Assembly: GCF_016863555.1 (NCBI RefSeq) | Contig: NZ_BOPC01000038.1 | Coordinates: 1-64,000, forward strand | Length of the DNA stretch: 64,000 nt | Origin: Micromonospora qiuiae | Lineage (GTDB): Bacteria > Actinomycetota > Actinomycetes > Mycobacteriales > Micromonosporaceae | Direction: 5' to 3' | Shown here: in pieces, positions 26,797 through 35,489 of the stretch | How the letters are laid out: every line of letters begins with the position of its first letter | Numbering within the stretch: position 1 is the stretch's first letter | Notes under the pieces: generated by a model | Seen by the model: only the letters and a program-made list of their open reading frames with translations | The model's database searches: none | Told to the model about the DNA's origin: nothing | Made by a program: the position numbers and the translations under genes

Positions 26797-28368
26797 GTGA
26801 GCACGCCAGACGTGACGGTGGTGGTCGCCGTCTACAACACCATGCCGTACCTGACGGCCTGCCTGGACTCATTGGTCGGCCAGAGCATCGGCCTCGACCG
26901 GCTCGAGGTGGTCGCGGTGGACGACGGCTCGACCGACGGCAGCGGCGAGGAACTGGACCGCTTCGCCAAGCAGTACCCGGGCACGGTCACCGTGCTGCAC
27001 CAGCCCAACTCGGGCGGGCCGGCGGTGCCGAGCAACCGCGCGCTGGACGTCGCACGGGGGCGCTACGTCTTCTTCATCGGCTCCGACGACTACCTGGGCC
27101 CAGAGGCGTTGGAGCGGCTGGTGGACGCCGCCGACCGGTGGGGCTCGGACGTGGTGCTGGGCCGGATGGTCGGCACCAACAAGCGCTACGTCCACCAGGC
27201 GATCTACGCGAGCACCCAGGAGCAGGTCGACCTTTTCGACAGCGAGCTGCCCTGGTCGCTGTCGAACACCAAGCTGTTCCGGCGGGATCTGATCGAACGG
27301 CACGGCCTGCGGTTCCGCGAGGACATGACGATGGGCAGCGACCAGCCCTTCACCCTGGAGGCCTGCGTCCGTGCCGGAAAGATCTCCGTCCTGGCCGACT
27401 ACGTCTACTACTACGCGGTCAAGCGGGACAACGCGCAGAACATCACCTACGCCAGCCGGTTCGAGCAGCGGCTGCGCTGCGCCGAGGATCTGATCGACTT
27501 CGTGGCGGGGCTGATCGAGCCCGGCCCACGCCGCGACGCGATCCTGCTGCGGAACTTCAGCTGGGAGGTGGCGAAGCTACTCAAGGCCGACTTCCTGGAT
27601 CTTGAACCGCAGGTACAGGTGCAGGCCCACCAGCGGATCCGCAAGCTGGTCCAGAGCTACCTCACCGACGCCATCATCGAGCGGCTCGCTGCCGACGTAC
27701 GGCTGCGCCTGCTGCTCGCCCGGGACGCGGATCTGGACCGGCTGTGCCAGCTGATCCGCCAGCAGCGCGACAAGAAGCTGCCTCCGCTGACGGCCGGCGA
27801 CGGCCGTTGCTACGCCCACTACGCCGGCTTTCGGGACGCCGACCTTGGATTCCCCGACGAGTGGTACGACGTGACCGGGCAGACCGCCAAGCGCATGGTC
27901 AAGCTCACCGCTACGGAGCTGACCTGGGGGCGAGACGCTTCCGGCGCTCCGGCACTGGTGATCACGGCTGACTGCGGCTGGGCGCCACTGGCCGAACTCC
28001 CCGCCGACGTGGTGCAGGTCAACATCGGTGAGTTGGCCGTCGCCGCGAGCTCCTTGCGTCCCGGCGGACCGGGTACCGTCGTACGGGCGGAAGTCGCGGT
28101 GGCTCAGCTGCTCACGGCCCTCGCGTCCGGCGGACGCCGGTGGCAGGGCAAGGGCAAGGTTACCGCGCTGGGCGGTGTCGCCTCGGCGCCGCTGCGGGCC
28201 GACCAACGCCTCGCCGCGACCCGTCGGGTGGCGCGCCACGGCCTCCGGTTCCACCTCGTCACGGCCAGCACGGACCGCAAGGGCCAAGTGACCGTGACGA
28301 TCACGCCGATGACGCCCGGTCGGATCCTCGCCCGTCTTCGCCGTATGCGGTCCTCGAGAGGAAAGTAG
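26797..28368 (+). CDS. GT2 glycosyltransferase resembling TarS/TarP of wall teichoic acid
   Basis: 523 residues. Residues 1-220 are a GT-A fold: VTVVVAVYNTMPYLTACLDSL, VDDGSTDGS for UDP binding, NSGGPAVPSNRAL, and IGSDDY as the metal-binding DXD-type site. The next part, LSNTKLFRRDLIERHG then MGSDQPFTLEACVRAGKISVLADYVYYYAVKR, follows Staphylococcus TarS closely (same order of the catalytic Asp-Gln, the ISVLxDxxYYYxxKR strand and the helical linker). TarS and TarP add GlcNAc to poly-ribitol phosphate. The last 300 residues are helical, then beta-rich, and could be a substrate or oligomerisation module. The GTG at 26797 fits the conserved N-terminus. It supports a ribitol polymer in this locus. 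Confidence 0.87.
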   Translation: MSTPDVTVVVAVYNTMPYLTACLDSLVGQSIGLDRLEVVAVDDGSTDGSGEELDRFAKQYPGTVTVLHQPNSGGPAVPSNRALDVARGRYVFFIGSDDYLGPEALERLVDAADRWGSDVVLGRMVGTNKRYVHQAIYASTQEQVDLFDSELPWSLSNTKLFRRDLIERHGLRFREDMTMGSDQPFTLEACVRAGKISVLADYVYYYAVKRDNAQNITYASRFEQRLRCAEDLIDFVAGLIEPGPRRDAILLRNFSWEVAKLLKADFLDLEPQVQVQAHQRIRKLVQSYLTDAIIERLAADVRLRLLLARDADLDRLCQLIRQQRDKKLPPLTAGDGRCYAHYAGFRDADLGFPDEWYDVTGQTAKRMVKLTATELTWGRDASGAPALVITADCGWAPLAELPADVVQVNIGELAVAASSLRPGGPGTVVRAEVAVAQLLTALASGGRRWQGKGKVTALGGVASAPLRADQRLAATRRVARHGLRFHLVTASTDRKGQVTVTITPMTPGRILARLRRMRSSRGK

Positions 28369-28372
28369 TCCC

Positions 28373-29656
28373 ATGAACATCTGCGTCGTCGCCCTCGGGA
28401 AGATCGGTTTGCCGTTGGCCGTGCAGTTCGCCTCGAAGGGGCACCGGGTGATCGGCGCCGACGTCTCCGAGCGGGTCGTCCAGCTGGTCAACGACGGGGC
28501 CGTGCCTTTCCCCGGCGAGACGGACCTGGACGTCAAGCTGAAGGAGGCGGTGGCCGCCGGGCTGCTGTCGGCCACCACCGACACCACGGCCGCAGTCGCC
28601 GAGTCCGAGGCGGTCGTGGTGGTCGTGCCGCTCTTCGTGGACGCCGAGGGAGTGCCGGACTTCGGCTGGATGGACGACGCGACCCGGGCGATCGCCGCCG
28701 GCCTCAAGCCGGGCACCCTGGTCAGCTACGAGACCACCCTGCCGGTCGGCACCACCCGCAACCGCTGGGCGCCGATGCTCCAGGATGGCTCCGGGCTCAC
28801 CGCCGGTACGGACTTCCACCTGGTCTTCAGCCCGGAGCGGGTGCTCACCGGTCGGGTCTTCGCCGACCTGCGTCGCTACCCGAAGCTGGTCGGCGGCATC
28901 GACGAGGCGTCGGCCGCGCACGGCGTGCGCTTCTACGAGGCGGTGCTGGACTTCGACGAGCGGCCCGACCTGGGCCGCCCCAACGGCGTCTGGGATCTGG
29001 GCTCGGCCGAGGCGTCCGAGCTGGCCAAGCTCGCCGAGACGACCTACCGGGACGTGAACATCGGCTTGGCGAACCAGTTCGCCCGGTTCGCCGACACGGT
29101 GGGCGTCGACGTCACCAAGGTGATCGAGGCGTGCAACACCCAGCCGTACAGCCACATCCACTCGCCGGGCATCGCGGTCGGCGGGCACTGCATTCCGATC
29201 TATCCGCGGATGTACCTGTGGAACGACCCGGCGGCCACCGTCGTACGGTCGGCCCGGGAAGCCAACGCCGCCATGCCGGAGTACGCCGTCGACCTGCTGG
29301 CCGCCGCGTACGGCGACCTGACCGGCGTCGGTGTGCTGGTGCTGGGCGCCGCCTACCGGGGCGGCGTCAAGGAGACCGCCTTCTCCGGCGTCTTCCCGAC
29401 CGTGGAGGAGCTGCGGAAGCGGGGCGCGAAGCCGTACGTCTCCGATCCGATGTACACCAACGAGGAGTTGGTGGCGCACGGCCTGCCCGGCTACGACGGC
29501 GAGCCGGTCGGCGCCGCCGTCATCCAGGCCGACCACGCCGAGTACCGGACGCTCGGCCCCGACGACCTGCCCGGCGTGACGGTGCTGGTCGACGGGCGTC
29601 GGGTCACCGACCCGGCCCGCTGGGTCGGGGTGCGTCGGGTGGTCATCGGAGGCTGA
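28373..29656 (+). CDS. UDP-sugar 6-dehydrogenase (WbpA/WecC type)
   Basis: 427 residues of the UDP-glucose/GDP-mannose dehydrogenase family. Residues 1-30 are the NAD fold (ICVVALGKIGLPLA), Glu154 in FSPERV and Lys219 in SELAKLAETTYRD lie in the active site, and the catalytic cysteine is Cys273 in VGGHCIPIYP. These enzymes oxidise C-6 of a UDP-hexose to the uronic acid in two steps. FSPERVLTG and GGHCIP favour UDP-GlcNAc or UDP-ManNAc over UDP-glucose. The product would feed the WbpB- and WbpE-like enzymes upstream. It begins 4 bases after the GT2 stop with GAGAGGAAAG as ribosome-binding site, and ends at a strong hairpin. Confidence 0.9.
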   Translation: MNICVVALGKIGLPLAVQFASKGHRVIGADVSERVVQLVNDGAVPFPGETDLDVKLKEAVAAGLLSATTDTTAAVAESEAVVVVVPLFVDAEGVPDFGWMDDATRAIAAGLKPGTLVSYETTLPVGTTRNRWAPMLQDGSGLTAGTDFHLVFSPERVLTGRVFADLRRYPKLVGGIDEASAAHGVRFYEAVLDFDERPDLGRPNGVWDLGSAEASELAKLAETTYRDVNIGLANQFARFADTVGVDVTKVIEACNTQPYSHIHSPGIAVGGHCIPIYPRMYLWNDPAATVVRSAREANAAMPEYAVDLLAAAYGDLTGVGVLVLGAAYRGGVKETAFSGVFPTVEELRKRGAKPYVSDPMYTNEELVAHGLPGYDGEPVGAAVIQADHAEYRTLGPDDLPGVTVLVDGRRVTDPARWVGVRRVVIGG

Positions 29657-29673
29657 CCGTCAGCTGCGACGCG

Positions 29674-29706
29674 AGGGGCCCGGCGCGCGCAGCGCGCCGG
29701 GCCCCT
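29674..29706. terminator. Strong bidirectional hairpin terminator
   Basis: Perfect 15-base stem AGGGGCCCGGCGCGC (29674-29688) with its complement at 29692-29706 and a 3-base loop. It lies 18 bases after the dehydrogenase stop and before the convergent acetyltransferase end, so it closes both operons. Confidence 0.85.
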
Positions 29707-29794
29707 GGTCCGTGTGGGTTGCGCCGGAACTTCGCCGGAACCGGCTCCCGCCGGCGCTCCCACCAGAACCGGAGCCGGCGGTCGCCGCAGGCGG

Positions 29795-30337
29795 TCAGTC
29801 TCGCCGGGGCGGGTTGTCCACGTCGCGCGAAACGACTTCGCCCCGCTCGTCGACCCAGCCCTTCGGCCGGGCCGGGTTGCCCGCCACCAGCTGGTACGGC
29901 GCGACGTCGCGGGTCACCACCGATCCTGCGGCGATCATCGCGTACTCGCCCACCTCGATGCCGCAGACCAGGGTCGCGTTCGCGCCGATCGAGGCGCCCC
30001 GACGCACCACGGTCGGAGTGATCTTCCAGTCCGGGTTCTGGGCGCGGGGCCGGAAGTCGTTGGTGAAGACCGCGCACGGGCCCACGAACACCTCGTCCTC
30101 CAGGGTCACGCCCTGGTAGACGGAAACGTTGTTCTGGATCTTCACGAGGTCGCCGATCGTGACGCCGGCGTCGACGTACACGTTGCGACCGATCACGCAG
30201 CCGGCGCCCACCTGCGCCGACGAGCGGATGTGGGCCAGATGCCAGATTTTGGTCCCGGCGCCGACCCGGGCTCCCTCCTCGACGTCAGCGGTCGGATGGA
30301 CGAAGACCGAGGGGGAGGGGGAGTTGGTGTCAGTCAT
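29795..30337 (-). CDS. UDP-sugar N-acetyltransferase, left-handed beta-helix (WbpD/WlbB-like)
   Basis: 180 residues of hexapeptide repeats: VFVHPTADVEEGARVGAGT, CVIGRNVYVDAGVTIGDLVKIQNNVSVY, and EVFVGPCAVFTND containing the conserved Asn-Asp of this subgroup. WlbB/WbpD acetylates the 3-amino group of UDP-2-acetamido-3-amino-2,3-dideoxy-glucuronate. The ATG at 30337 begins the domain directly. It completes a four-step set with the genes at 28373, 19635 and 18529, although it sits on the opposite strand. QNNVSVYQGV and NPARPKG near the end are family features. Confidence 0.9.
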   Translation of the reverse strand: MTDTNSPSPSVFVHPTADVEEGARVGAGTKIWHLAHIRSSAQVGAGCVIGRNVYVDAGVTIGDLVKIQNNVSVYQGVTLEDEVFVGPCAVFTNDFRPRAQNPDWKITPTVVRRGASIGANATLVCGIEVGEYAMIAAGSVVTRDVAPYQLVAGNPARPKGWVDERGEVVSRDVDNPPRRD

Positions 30338-30453
30338 CGGATTCCTTCCGTGGAAACCCCGGTGCCGAGAGCGCGGGCGGAAACTCGGGGTAGCTTAACG
30401 ACCTGTCGTCGCGGCCGATGGTCTGCCACCATTCGACAGCGACGGACCGACGA

Positions 30454-31122
30454 ATGGGGGCCGGGGTGCGCATTCTGCTGGTCGAGGACGACCGTCGGGT
30501 GGCCGGCGCGTTGTTGTCCGCCCTGGCCCGGCGCGGGTACGAGGTGGAACACGCCGCCACCGCCGCCGCCGCCCTCTCCGCCGCCCCGTGCGACCTGGTG
30601 CTGCTCGACCTGACCCTGCCCGACGGCGACGGCACCGACCTGTGCCGCGAGCTGCGCCGCCGCAGTAACCAGCTGGGCATCATCGCGGTGACCGCCCGAG
30701 GTGAGGAACGGGATCGGGTGCTCGGGCTGCGGCTCGGCGCGGACGACTACGTGGTCAAGCCTTTCTCCATGGTGGAGCTTCAGGCCCGGATCGAGGCGGT
30801 GCTTCGCCGGGCCGCACAAGCTCCGCCGGAGCGGAACCTGATCGAGGTCGGCGCGGTCCGCGTCGACGTGGCCGCTCGCACGGTGACCGTGGCCGACCGG
30901 CCGGTCTCGCTGACCCGCAAGGAGTTCGACGTCCTGCTCTCGTTGGCTCGCCAGCCCGGTGTGGCGGTGCCCCGCGACCGGATCCTGCTCGACGCCTGGG
31001 GGACCACCTTCGCCGATCGGCACACTGTCGAGGTGCACGTCGGCTCGCTCCGCAGCAAGCTCGGTGATCCGCGCCTGGTGGAGACCGTACGCGGCGTCGG
31101 CTACCGGCTGCGAGCCGAGTGA
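30454..31122 (+). CDS. OmpR-family response regulator
   Basis: 222 residues. Receiver domain: acidic pocket Glu11-Asp12-Asp13, phospho-acceptor Asp52 in LVLLDLTLPDG and Lys102 in VVKPF. C-terminal winged helix with SLTRKEFDVLLSLAR and the recognition region TVEVHVGSLRSKLGD ending VRGVGYRL. ATG at 30454; a GTG at 30466 would remove four residues and is possible. The sensor kinase gene follows after 10 bases. The TctD-like type and the nearby TAXI-family lipoprotein suggest it regulates uptake of an organic acid. Confidence 0.93.
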   Translation: MGAGVRILLVEDDRRVAGALLSALARRGYEVEHAATAAAALSAAPCDLVLLDLTLPDGDGTDLCRELRRRSNQLGIIAVTARGEERDRVLGLRLGADDYVVKPFSMVELQARIEAVLRRAAQAPPERNLIEVGAVRVDVAARTVTVADRPVSLTRKEFDVLLSLARQPGVAVPRDRILLDAWGTTFADRHTVEVHVGSLRSKLGDPRLVETVRGVGYRLRAE

Positions 31123-31132
31123 GGGGCCAGTT

Positions 31133-32557
31133 GTGCGTCGGCGTCTGGTGATCAGCTACCTGCTGTTGATGGTGCTGGTGCTGGTGGCGTTGGGCACGCC
31201 ACTGGCGGCGACCCTGGCCACCCGGGAAACCGACCGGGTCCGCGCCGATCGGCTCGCCGACGCCACCCGGTTCGCCTCGCTGGCCGGTCCGGCGCTGCGC
31301 AGCGGCACGACCGGCCCGCTCGACACCGAACTCAACAGCTACCAGGAGCTGTACGGCATCGACGCGGCGGTGGTCGATCGGGACCGGGAGGTCGTGGTGG
31401 GCTCACCGAACTGGCGGCCGGCGCTGGGCACCCACGAGGCGCTGGACGTCGCGTTGTCCGGCCAGCAGATCAGCGGGCCCGACTCGGTCTGGCCCTGGGT
31501 GGACGGGCCGATCGTGGTGGCGGTACCCATCAACGACGGCGGCGAGGTGCTCGGTGCGGTGGTCATCGCCAGCCCGGCCGACGCGGTCCGCCGTACCGTC
31601 ACCACCTGGTGGCTGCTGCTCGCCGGGCTGGGGCTGCTCGCTGTGCTGGCCTGCGTGCTCACCGCGTTCGGGCTGGCCGGTTGGGTGCTGCGGCCGATCA
31701 CCGAACTGGACGCGGTCACCCACGAGATCGCCGAGGGGGACCGTGGTGCCCGCGTGCAGCACCGGCTGGGCCCGCCGGAACTGCGCCGCCTGGCGGCGAG
31801 CTTCAACCACATGGCCGATGTCGTCTCCGACGTGATGGACCGGCAGCGGGCCTTCGTCGCGCACGCCAGTCACCAGCTGCGCAACCCGTTGACCGCGTTG
31901 CGGCTGCGGGTGGAGGAACTCGGGCCCTGCCTCACCGATCCGCAGGGCCGCGCCGAGCACCAGCTCGCTCTGGAGGAGACCGACCGGTTGGCCCTGCTGC
32001 TGGACGCGCTGCTCACCCTGGCCCGTGCCGAGCGGCGGGAGAACCAGCGGGTGGTCGTCGAAGCGACGGCCGTGGCCACGTCCCGGGTGGCGGCGTGGGA
32101 GCCGCTGGCCCGGCACCGGTCGGTGGCGCTGCGCATGGCGGCCGACCCGGTCCCGGCGTACGCCCGGACCGTGCCGACCGCGATCGACCAGGCGCTCGAC
32201 GCGTTGATCGACAACGCGGTGAAGTTCAGCGGGACGGGCGGTGAGGTGACGGTGACTGTCGCGGCCCGCGACGGTGGCGTCGAGTTGGAGGTACGCGACA
32301 CCGGCCCGGGCATGACCCGCAGTCAGCTCGGGCAGGCCACCGAGCGATTCTGGCGGGCTCCGGAGGTGCAGAACGTCGACGGCGCCGGGTTGGGGCTGAC
32401 CATCGCCGCCGTGCTGGTCGACGCCTCCGACGGCCGGCTCACCATGCAGCCGAACTCGCCACGCGGACTGGTCGCCACCCTGTGGTTCCCCGCTGCCGCC
32501 GAAGCGCCCGCCGGCGCCGAGCAGCCGGCCGCCGGCCTGCCGTCGAGAGTGGCCTGA
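31133..32557 (+). CDS. Sensor histidine kinase
   Basis: 474 residues. Membrane segments at about 7-28 and 158-184 flank an outer sensor domain of 130 residues. Then a HAMP linker (LRPITELDAVTHEIAEGD), the dimerisation/phosphotransfer motif HASHQLRNPLT (His247), the N box DNAVKFS, and the G boxes DTGPGM and GAGLGLTI. The GTG at 31133 with GAGGGG 7 bases upstream is the start, just behind the regulator gene. The short sensor domain with VVDRDREVVVGSP is of the type seen in TctE-like kinases. The ligand is not identifiable; context suggests a carboxylate sensed with the TAXI lipoprotein. Confidence 0.92.
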   Translation: MRRRLVISYLLLMVLVLVALGTPLAATLATRETDRVRADRLADATRFASLAGPALRSGTTGPLDTELNSYQELYGIDAAVVDRDREVVVGSPNWRPALGTHEALDVALSGQQISGPDSVWPWVDGPIVVAVPINDGGEVLGAVVIASPADAVRRTVTTWWLLLAGLGLLAVLACVLTAFGLAGWVLRPITELDAVTHEIAEGDRGARVQHRLGPPELRRLAASFNHMADVVSDVMDRQRAFVAHASHQLRNPLTALRLRVEELGPCLTDPQGRAEHQLALEETDRLALLLDALLTLARAERRENQRVVVEATAVATSRVAAWEPLARHRSVALRMAADPVPAYARTVPTAIDQALDALIDNAVKFSGTGGEVTVTVAARDGGVELEVRDTGPGMTRSQLGQATERFWRAPEVQNVDGAGLGLTIAAVLVDASDGRLTMQPNSPRGLVATLWFPAAAEAPAGAEQPAAGLPSRVA

Positions 32558-32663
32558 CCGGTTGCGGTGCCCACGCCCGCCGGGTCCGCCGGCTCGCGGG
32601 CGTCGCTCGACAATGTAGTATGTGTGCTATCTTCCGCAGCACTACTGATACGGGGAGGGGTCG

Positions 32664-33335
32664 ATGGTCGCCACTGCTGGGGCGGGCGCCCCGACCGCCG
32701 CCGGGCCACCGGCCGGCGGGCAGGTCACGCTGGACGTACGCGATCTGCGGATGCGGTACGGGACGAACGACGTGCTCGACGGGGTGTCGTTCACGGCCCG
32801 GCGCGGCGAGGTGCTGGCGCTGCTCGGCCCGAACGGCGCTGGCAAGACGACCACCATCGAGATCCTGGAGGGCTTCCGGATGCGTTCCGGCGGCCAGGTC
32901 GACGTGCTGGGGGTCGATCCCGCGCACGGCGACGAGCGGTGGCGCGCCCGACTCGGCGTGGTGCTCCAGTCCTGGCGCGACCACAGCCGCTGGCGGGTCC
33001 GGGAGCTGTTGGCGCACCTCGGCAGCTTCTACGCGCCCTACTCGACCAACCAGATCCACCGGCCGTGGGACGCCGACGAGCTCATCGAGGCGGTCGGCCT
33101 GACCGCGCACGCGGGCAAGAAGGTCGGGCAGCTCTCCGGCGGCCAGCGCCGCCGGGTCGACGTGGCGGTCGGCATCGTCGATTCGTGGCGGCACCTGGAG
33201 ACGCTGCTGGTGCTCGGCGGCTGGGCGGTCCTCGGGCTGGCCCTGGCATCGGTCCTGCTGCGCCGGATGGCCCGCCGGGAGTCCGGGTCGAACGTTGCGG
33301 CCCGCCGCGAGAAGGCCCTGCAGCGAGTGACATGA
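32664..33335 (+). pseudogene. Chimeric ABC transporter remnant: ATPase N-terminus fused in frame to permease C-terminus
   Basis: 223 residues that do not form a complete protein. Residues 1-173 are a drug-type ABC ATPase with Walker A GPNGAGKTTT, a Q-loop glutamine in GVVLQSW and the signature LSGGQRRRVDVAVGI. The sequence then stops matching: the Walker B aspartate/glutamate, D-loop and switch histidine are missing. From about base 33180 it reads SWRHLETLLVLGGWAVLGLALASVLLRRMARRE, a typical last helix and tail of an ABC-2 permease. An internal deletion of roughly 1 kb that kept the frame would explain this. Promoter-like boxes (32607-32633) and a GGGGAGGGG ribosome-binding site remain, so a protein may still be made, but it cannot hydrolyse ATP normally. 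Confidence 0.85.
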
Positions 33336-33413
33336 GGACGCGGCATGAGCGAGCGCCAGCGAGCGAATCATCGGGCAGTGTGGTGACGCCCCATGTCGGC
33401 ACGGAGTGCCGGC

Positions 33414-33668
33414 ATGAGTGAGGTGGTTTACAACCGCATCGCCATGCTGCGGACGGAGCGGGGAATCTCCCGCCGCCAACTGGCCGAGGCACTGGGCGTG
33501 CACTATCAGACGATCGGCTACCTGGAACGGGGCGAGTTCAGCCCGAGCCTTCACCTGGCCCTACGGATCGCCCGCCATTTCGAGGTCCCGGTGGAGGTGG
33601 TCTTCTCCGCCGAGCCGTTCCCCCGGCTCGGTGACACCGCCGCCACGCCCGCCTCCCGGCCTGAGTGA
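33414..33668 (+). CDS. Small XRE-family regulator
   Basis: 84 residues, essentially one helix-turn-helix: NRIAMLRTERGISRRQLAEALGVHYQTIGYLERGEFSPSLHLALRIARHFEVPVEVVFS. It belongs to the YgzD/YozG type of minimal regulators often found with ABC-2 transporters or small membrane proteins. ATG at 33414 with GGAGTG 7 bases upstream. It follows the broken ABC transporter and may be its orphaned regulator. Its 3' end is 15 bases from the convergent TAXI gene. Confidence 0.85.
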   Translation: MSEVVYNRIAMLRTERGISRRQLAEALGVHYQTIGYLERGEFSPSLHLALRIARHFEVPVEVVFSAEPFPRLGDTAATPASRPE

Positions 33669-33683
33669 GGCACTGCACCGAGC

Positions 33684-34673
33684 TCAGGGTTTGCTGTCGC
33701 GGTAGTACGCCGCCGCGCCCGGATGCAACGGCAGCGGCGAGGTGGCGATCGCCGAGCGGGGGCTCATCCGGCCGGCCGCCGGATGAGCGGCGGCCAACTC
33801 GGAGCGTCGCTCCATCAGCAGCCGGGTCACCTCGCGGACCAGATCCTCCGGCAGGTCGGCCCGGACCAGCAGGTAGTTGGGGTTGGCCACGGTGGTGACC
33901 GGGTCGATGCCGTACACCGAGCGGGGCACGTCCCGCGGCACGTACACCTCCGGGTTGCTCCGACGCAGCGGAACGGTCCACTCGCCGAGGTCCACGATGC
34001 GGGCGGGATTGTCCCGGGCGAACTGGGCGACGGCACGCACCGGCAGCCCGCCGGAGAAGAAGAACGCGTCGATCTCACCGTTCTGTAGCGCGACCACCGA
34101 GTCGTCCAGGCCGAGCGGTAGGCGGTGCACCTGGTCGTCCAGCTTGGCCACGGTGAGCAGCCGGCTCACCGTGATCTCGGTCCCCGACCCCGCCGCGCCG
34201 ACCGACACCCGCCGACCCCGCAGGTCGGTCAACGTCCGCACGGGGCTGGCGGCGGTGGTGACCAGGTGCAGCAGGTCGTCGTAGACCCGGGCGACCGCCA
34301 CCACCGGCGGGTCCGGCCCCGGATCGGCGGGCAGTACGTCGGCCTGGGTGAACCCGAGTTCGGCCGCACCGGCGTTGAGCAGCCCCACGTTCTCCGCCGA
34401 GGCGGCGGTGACCAGCACCTCCGCCCGCACGTTGGGCAGCTCCCGGTTGAGGATGGTGGCCAGCGACTGGCCGAAGGCGTGGTAGACGGCGGTCGGGCTG
34501 CCGGTGGCGATGCGGATGTGTACCGGTTGGCCGGGATCATCCCGACAGCCGCCGATGCTGGGCAGCACCAGCAGCACGGCCACGAGGACAGCCACACGGG
34601 AACCGTGCCGCCGGGATCGGGCGGCGTACCGGGTACGGGTCACGGGCAGCACTGTGCGCCGCCGGACCCCCAT
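33684..34673 (-). CDS. TAXI-family solute-binding lipoprotein
   Basis: 329 residues. An N-terminal basic region and hydrophobic helix end in the lipobox PSIGGC (lipid-modified Cys43). The mature part is a TRAP-associated extracytoplasmic immunogenic (TAXI) receptor: IRIATGSPTAVYHAFGQSLATIL, SAENVGLLNAGAAELGFTQADV, DLRGRRVSVGAAGSGTE, EIDAFFFSGGLPV. TAXI proteins bind organic acids or amino acids. No TRAP membrane subunit is present here. In actinobacteria TAXI genes without transporter often sit with a two-component system and may act as its ligand sensor. The kinase/regulator pair lies 1.1 kb away, separated by the ABC remnant and XRE gene. Confidence 0.9.
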   Translation of the reverse strand: MGVRRRTVLPVTRTRYAARSRRHGSRVAVLVAVLLVLPSIGGCRDDPGQPVHIRIATGSPTAVYHAFGQSLATILNRELPNVRAEVLVTAASAENVGLLNAGAAELGFTQADVLPADPGPDPPVVAVARVYDDLLHLVTTAASPVRTLTDLRGRRVSVGAAGSGTEITVSRLLTVAKLDDQVHRLPLGLDDSVVALQNGEIDAFFFSGGLPVRAVAQFARDNPARIVDLGEWTVPLRRSNPEVYVPRDVPRSVYGIDPVTTVANPNYLLVRADLPEDLVREVTRLLMERRSELAAAHPAAGRMSPRSAIATSPLPLHPGAAAYYRDSKP

Positions 34674-34720
34674 GACGCAACCCCGGGGCGGCGGGATTCA
34701 TGTCGACCGCGATCGCGCGG

Positions 34721-35392
34721 TCAGGCGACCGGTCTCTGCCCAGCCACCTCGCTGGCGTGCCGCAGGATCCGATCGCGGTCCGGGCCGTGGGCGACACTGA
34801 CCAGATAGCAGCCGGTGCCGGGGCGCAGCAGCGCCGGAACGTCGAGCAGCGCGGCACCACGGACCAGCACGGCGGCCAGTTCCCGATCGGTGATCCGCAC
34901 GCCGAGGATGTGCCGGCGGACGTGTCGTCCCCCCGCCAGCAGCGCGGCCCGCCAGGCAGCGGCGGCCAACCGGGTGCGCCACTGCCGGCGCGCGGTCGAG
35001 GCGCCGGGCACCGGGCCGCCGAGCAACTCCCGCCGGCCACGCCGCCAGCCGTTCTCCATCATCGCCGTGTACGCCAACCGGCGCTCGCCGGGCACGTACA
35101 GCCGGTGCAGTTCGTAGCGGCGGCGCAGCCCGCCGACGGCCAGCTCGTGTCGGGCCGGGATGTCGAGTCGGTCGAGCAGTTGCCGCGTCCGTCGCGCCGC
35201 CTCCTCCCGGTTGAACTCGATCGTCGCCGGAAAGCCGGGCTGCTGTCCGCCGTGCCGCTGGCCGGGGATCGCCGGCGGCGGCATGCAGCGCAGCAGGCAG
35301 GCTGTTTCGAATGCGTCGGCGAGGGTCGTCCAGTCCAGTGGCGGCTGGGTCGCCGGCGGACGGGGCCGGGCGAGCAGGGTCGGTTCAACCAC
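34721..35392 (-). CDS. Uncharacterised actinobacterial protein
   Basis: 223 residues from a GTG at 35392 that has GGAGG 6 bases upstream; longer in-frame extensions would run into the yaaA gene. No family recognised. The protein is rich in Arg, Ala and Leu with no signal peptide or clear membrane segment. Segments ATIEFNREEAARRTRQLLDRL and LGVRITDRELAAVLVRGAALLDVPALLRPG look like ordinary soluble alpha/beta protein and show a coding-type composition. It lies between the TAXI lipoprotein and yaaA, all on the minus strand. Function unknown. Confidence 0.7.
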   Translation of the reverse strand: MVEPTLLARPRPPATQPPLDWTTLADAFETACLLRCMPPPAIPGQRHGGQQPGFPATIEFNREEAARRTRQLLDRLDIPARHELAVGGLRRRYELHRLYVPGERRLAYTAMMENGWRRGRRELLGGPVPGASTARRQWRTRLAAAAWRAALLAGGRHVRRHILGVRITDRELAAVLVRGAALLDVPALLRPGTGCYLVSVAHGPDRDRILRHASEVAGQRPVA

Positions 35393-35489
35393 CGGAGGCC
35401 TCCTTGCGGCGTCGGTTCCCCTTACGGTGACCCGTGACGCCCGCCGGTGGTACCGATCCGGCCCAGCCTTGAGCAAATCTTGCGACTGG

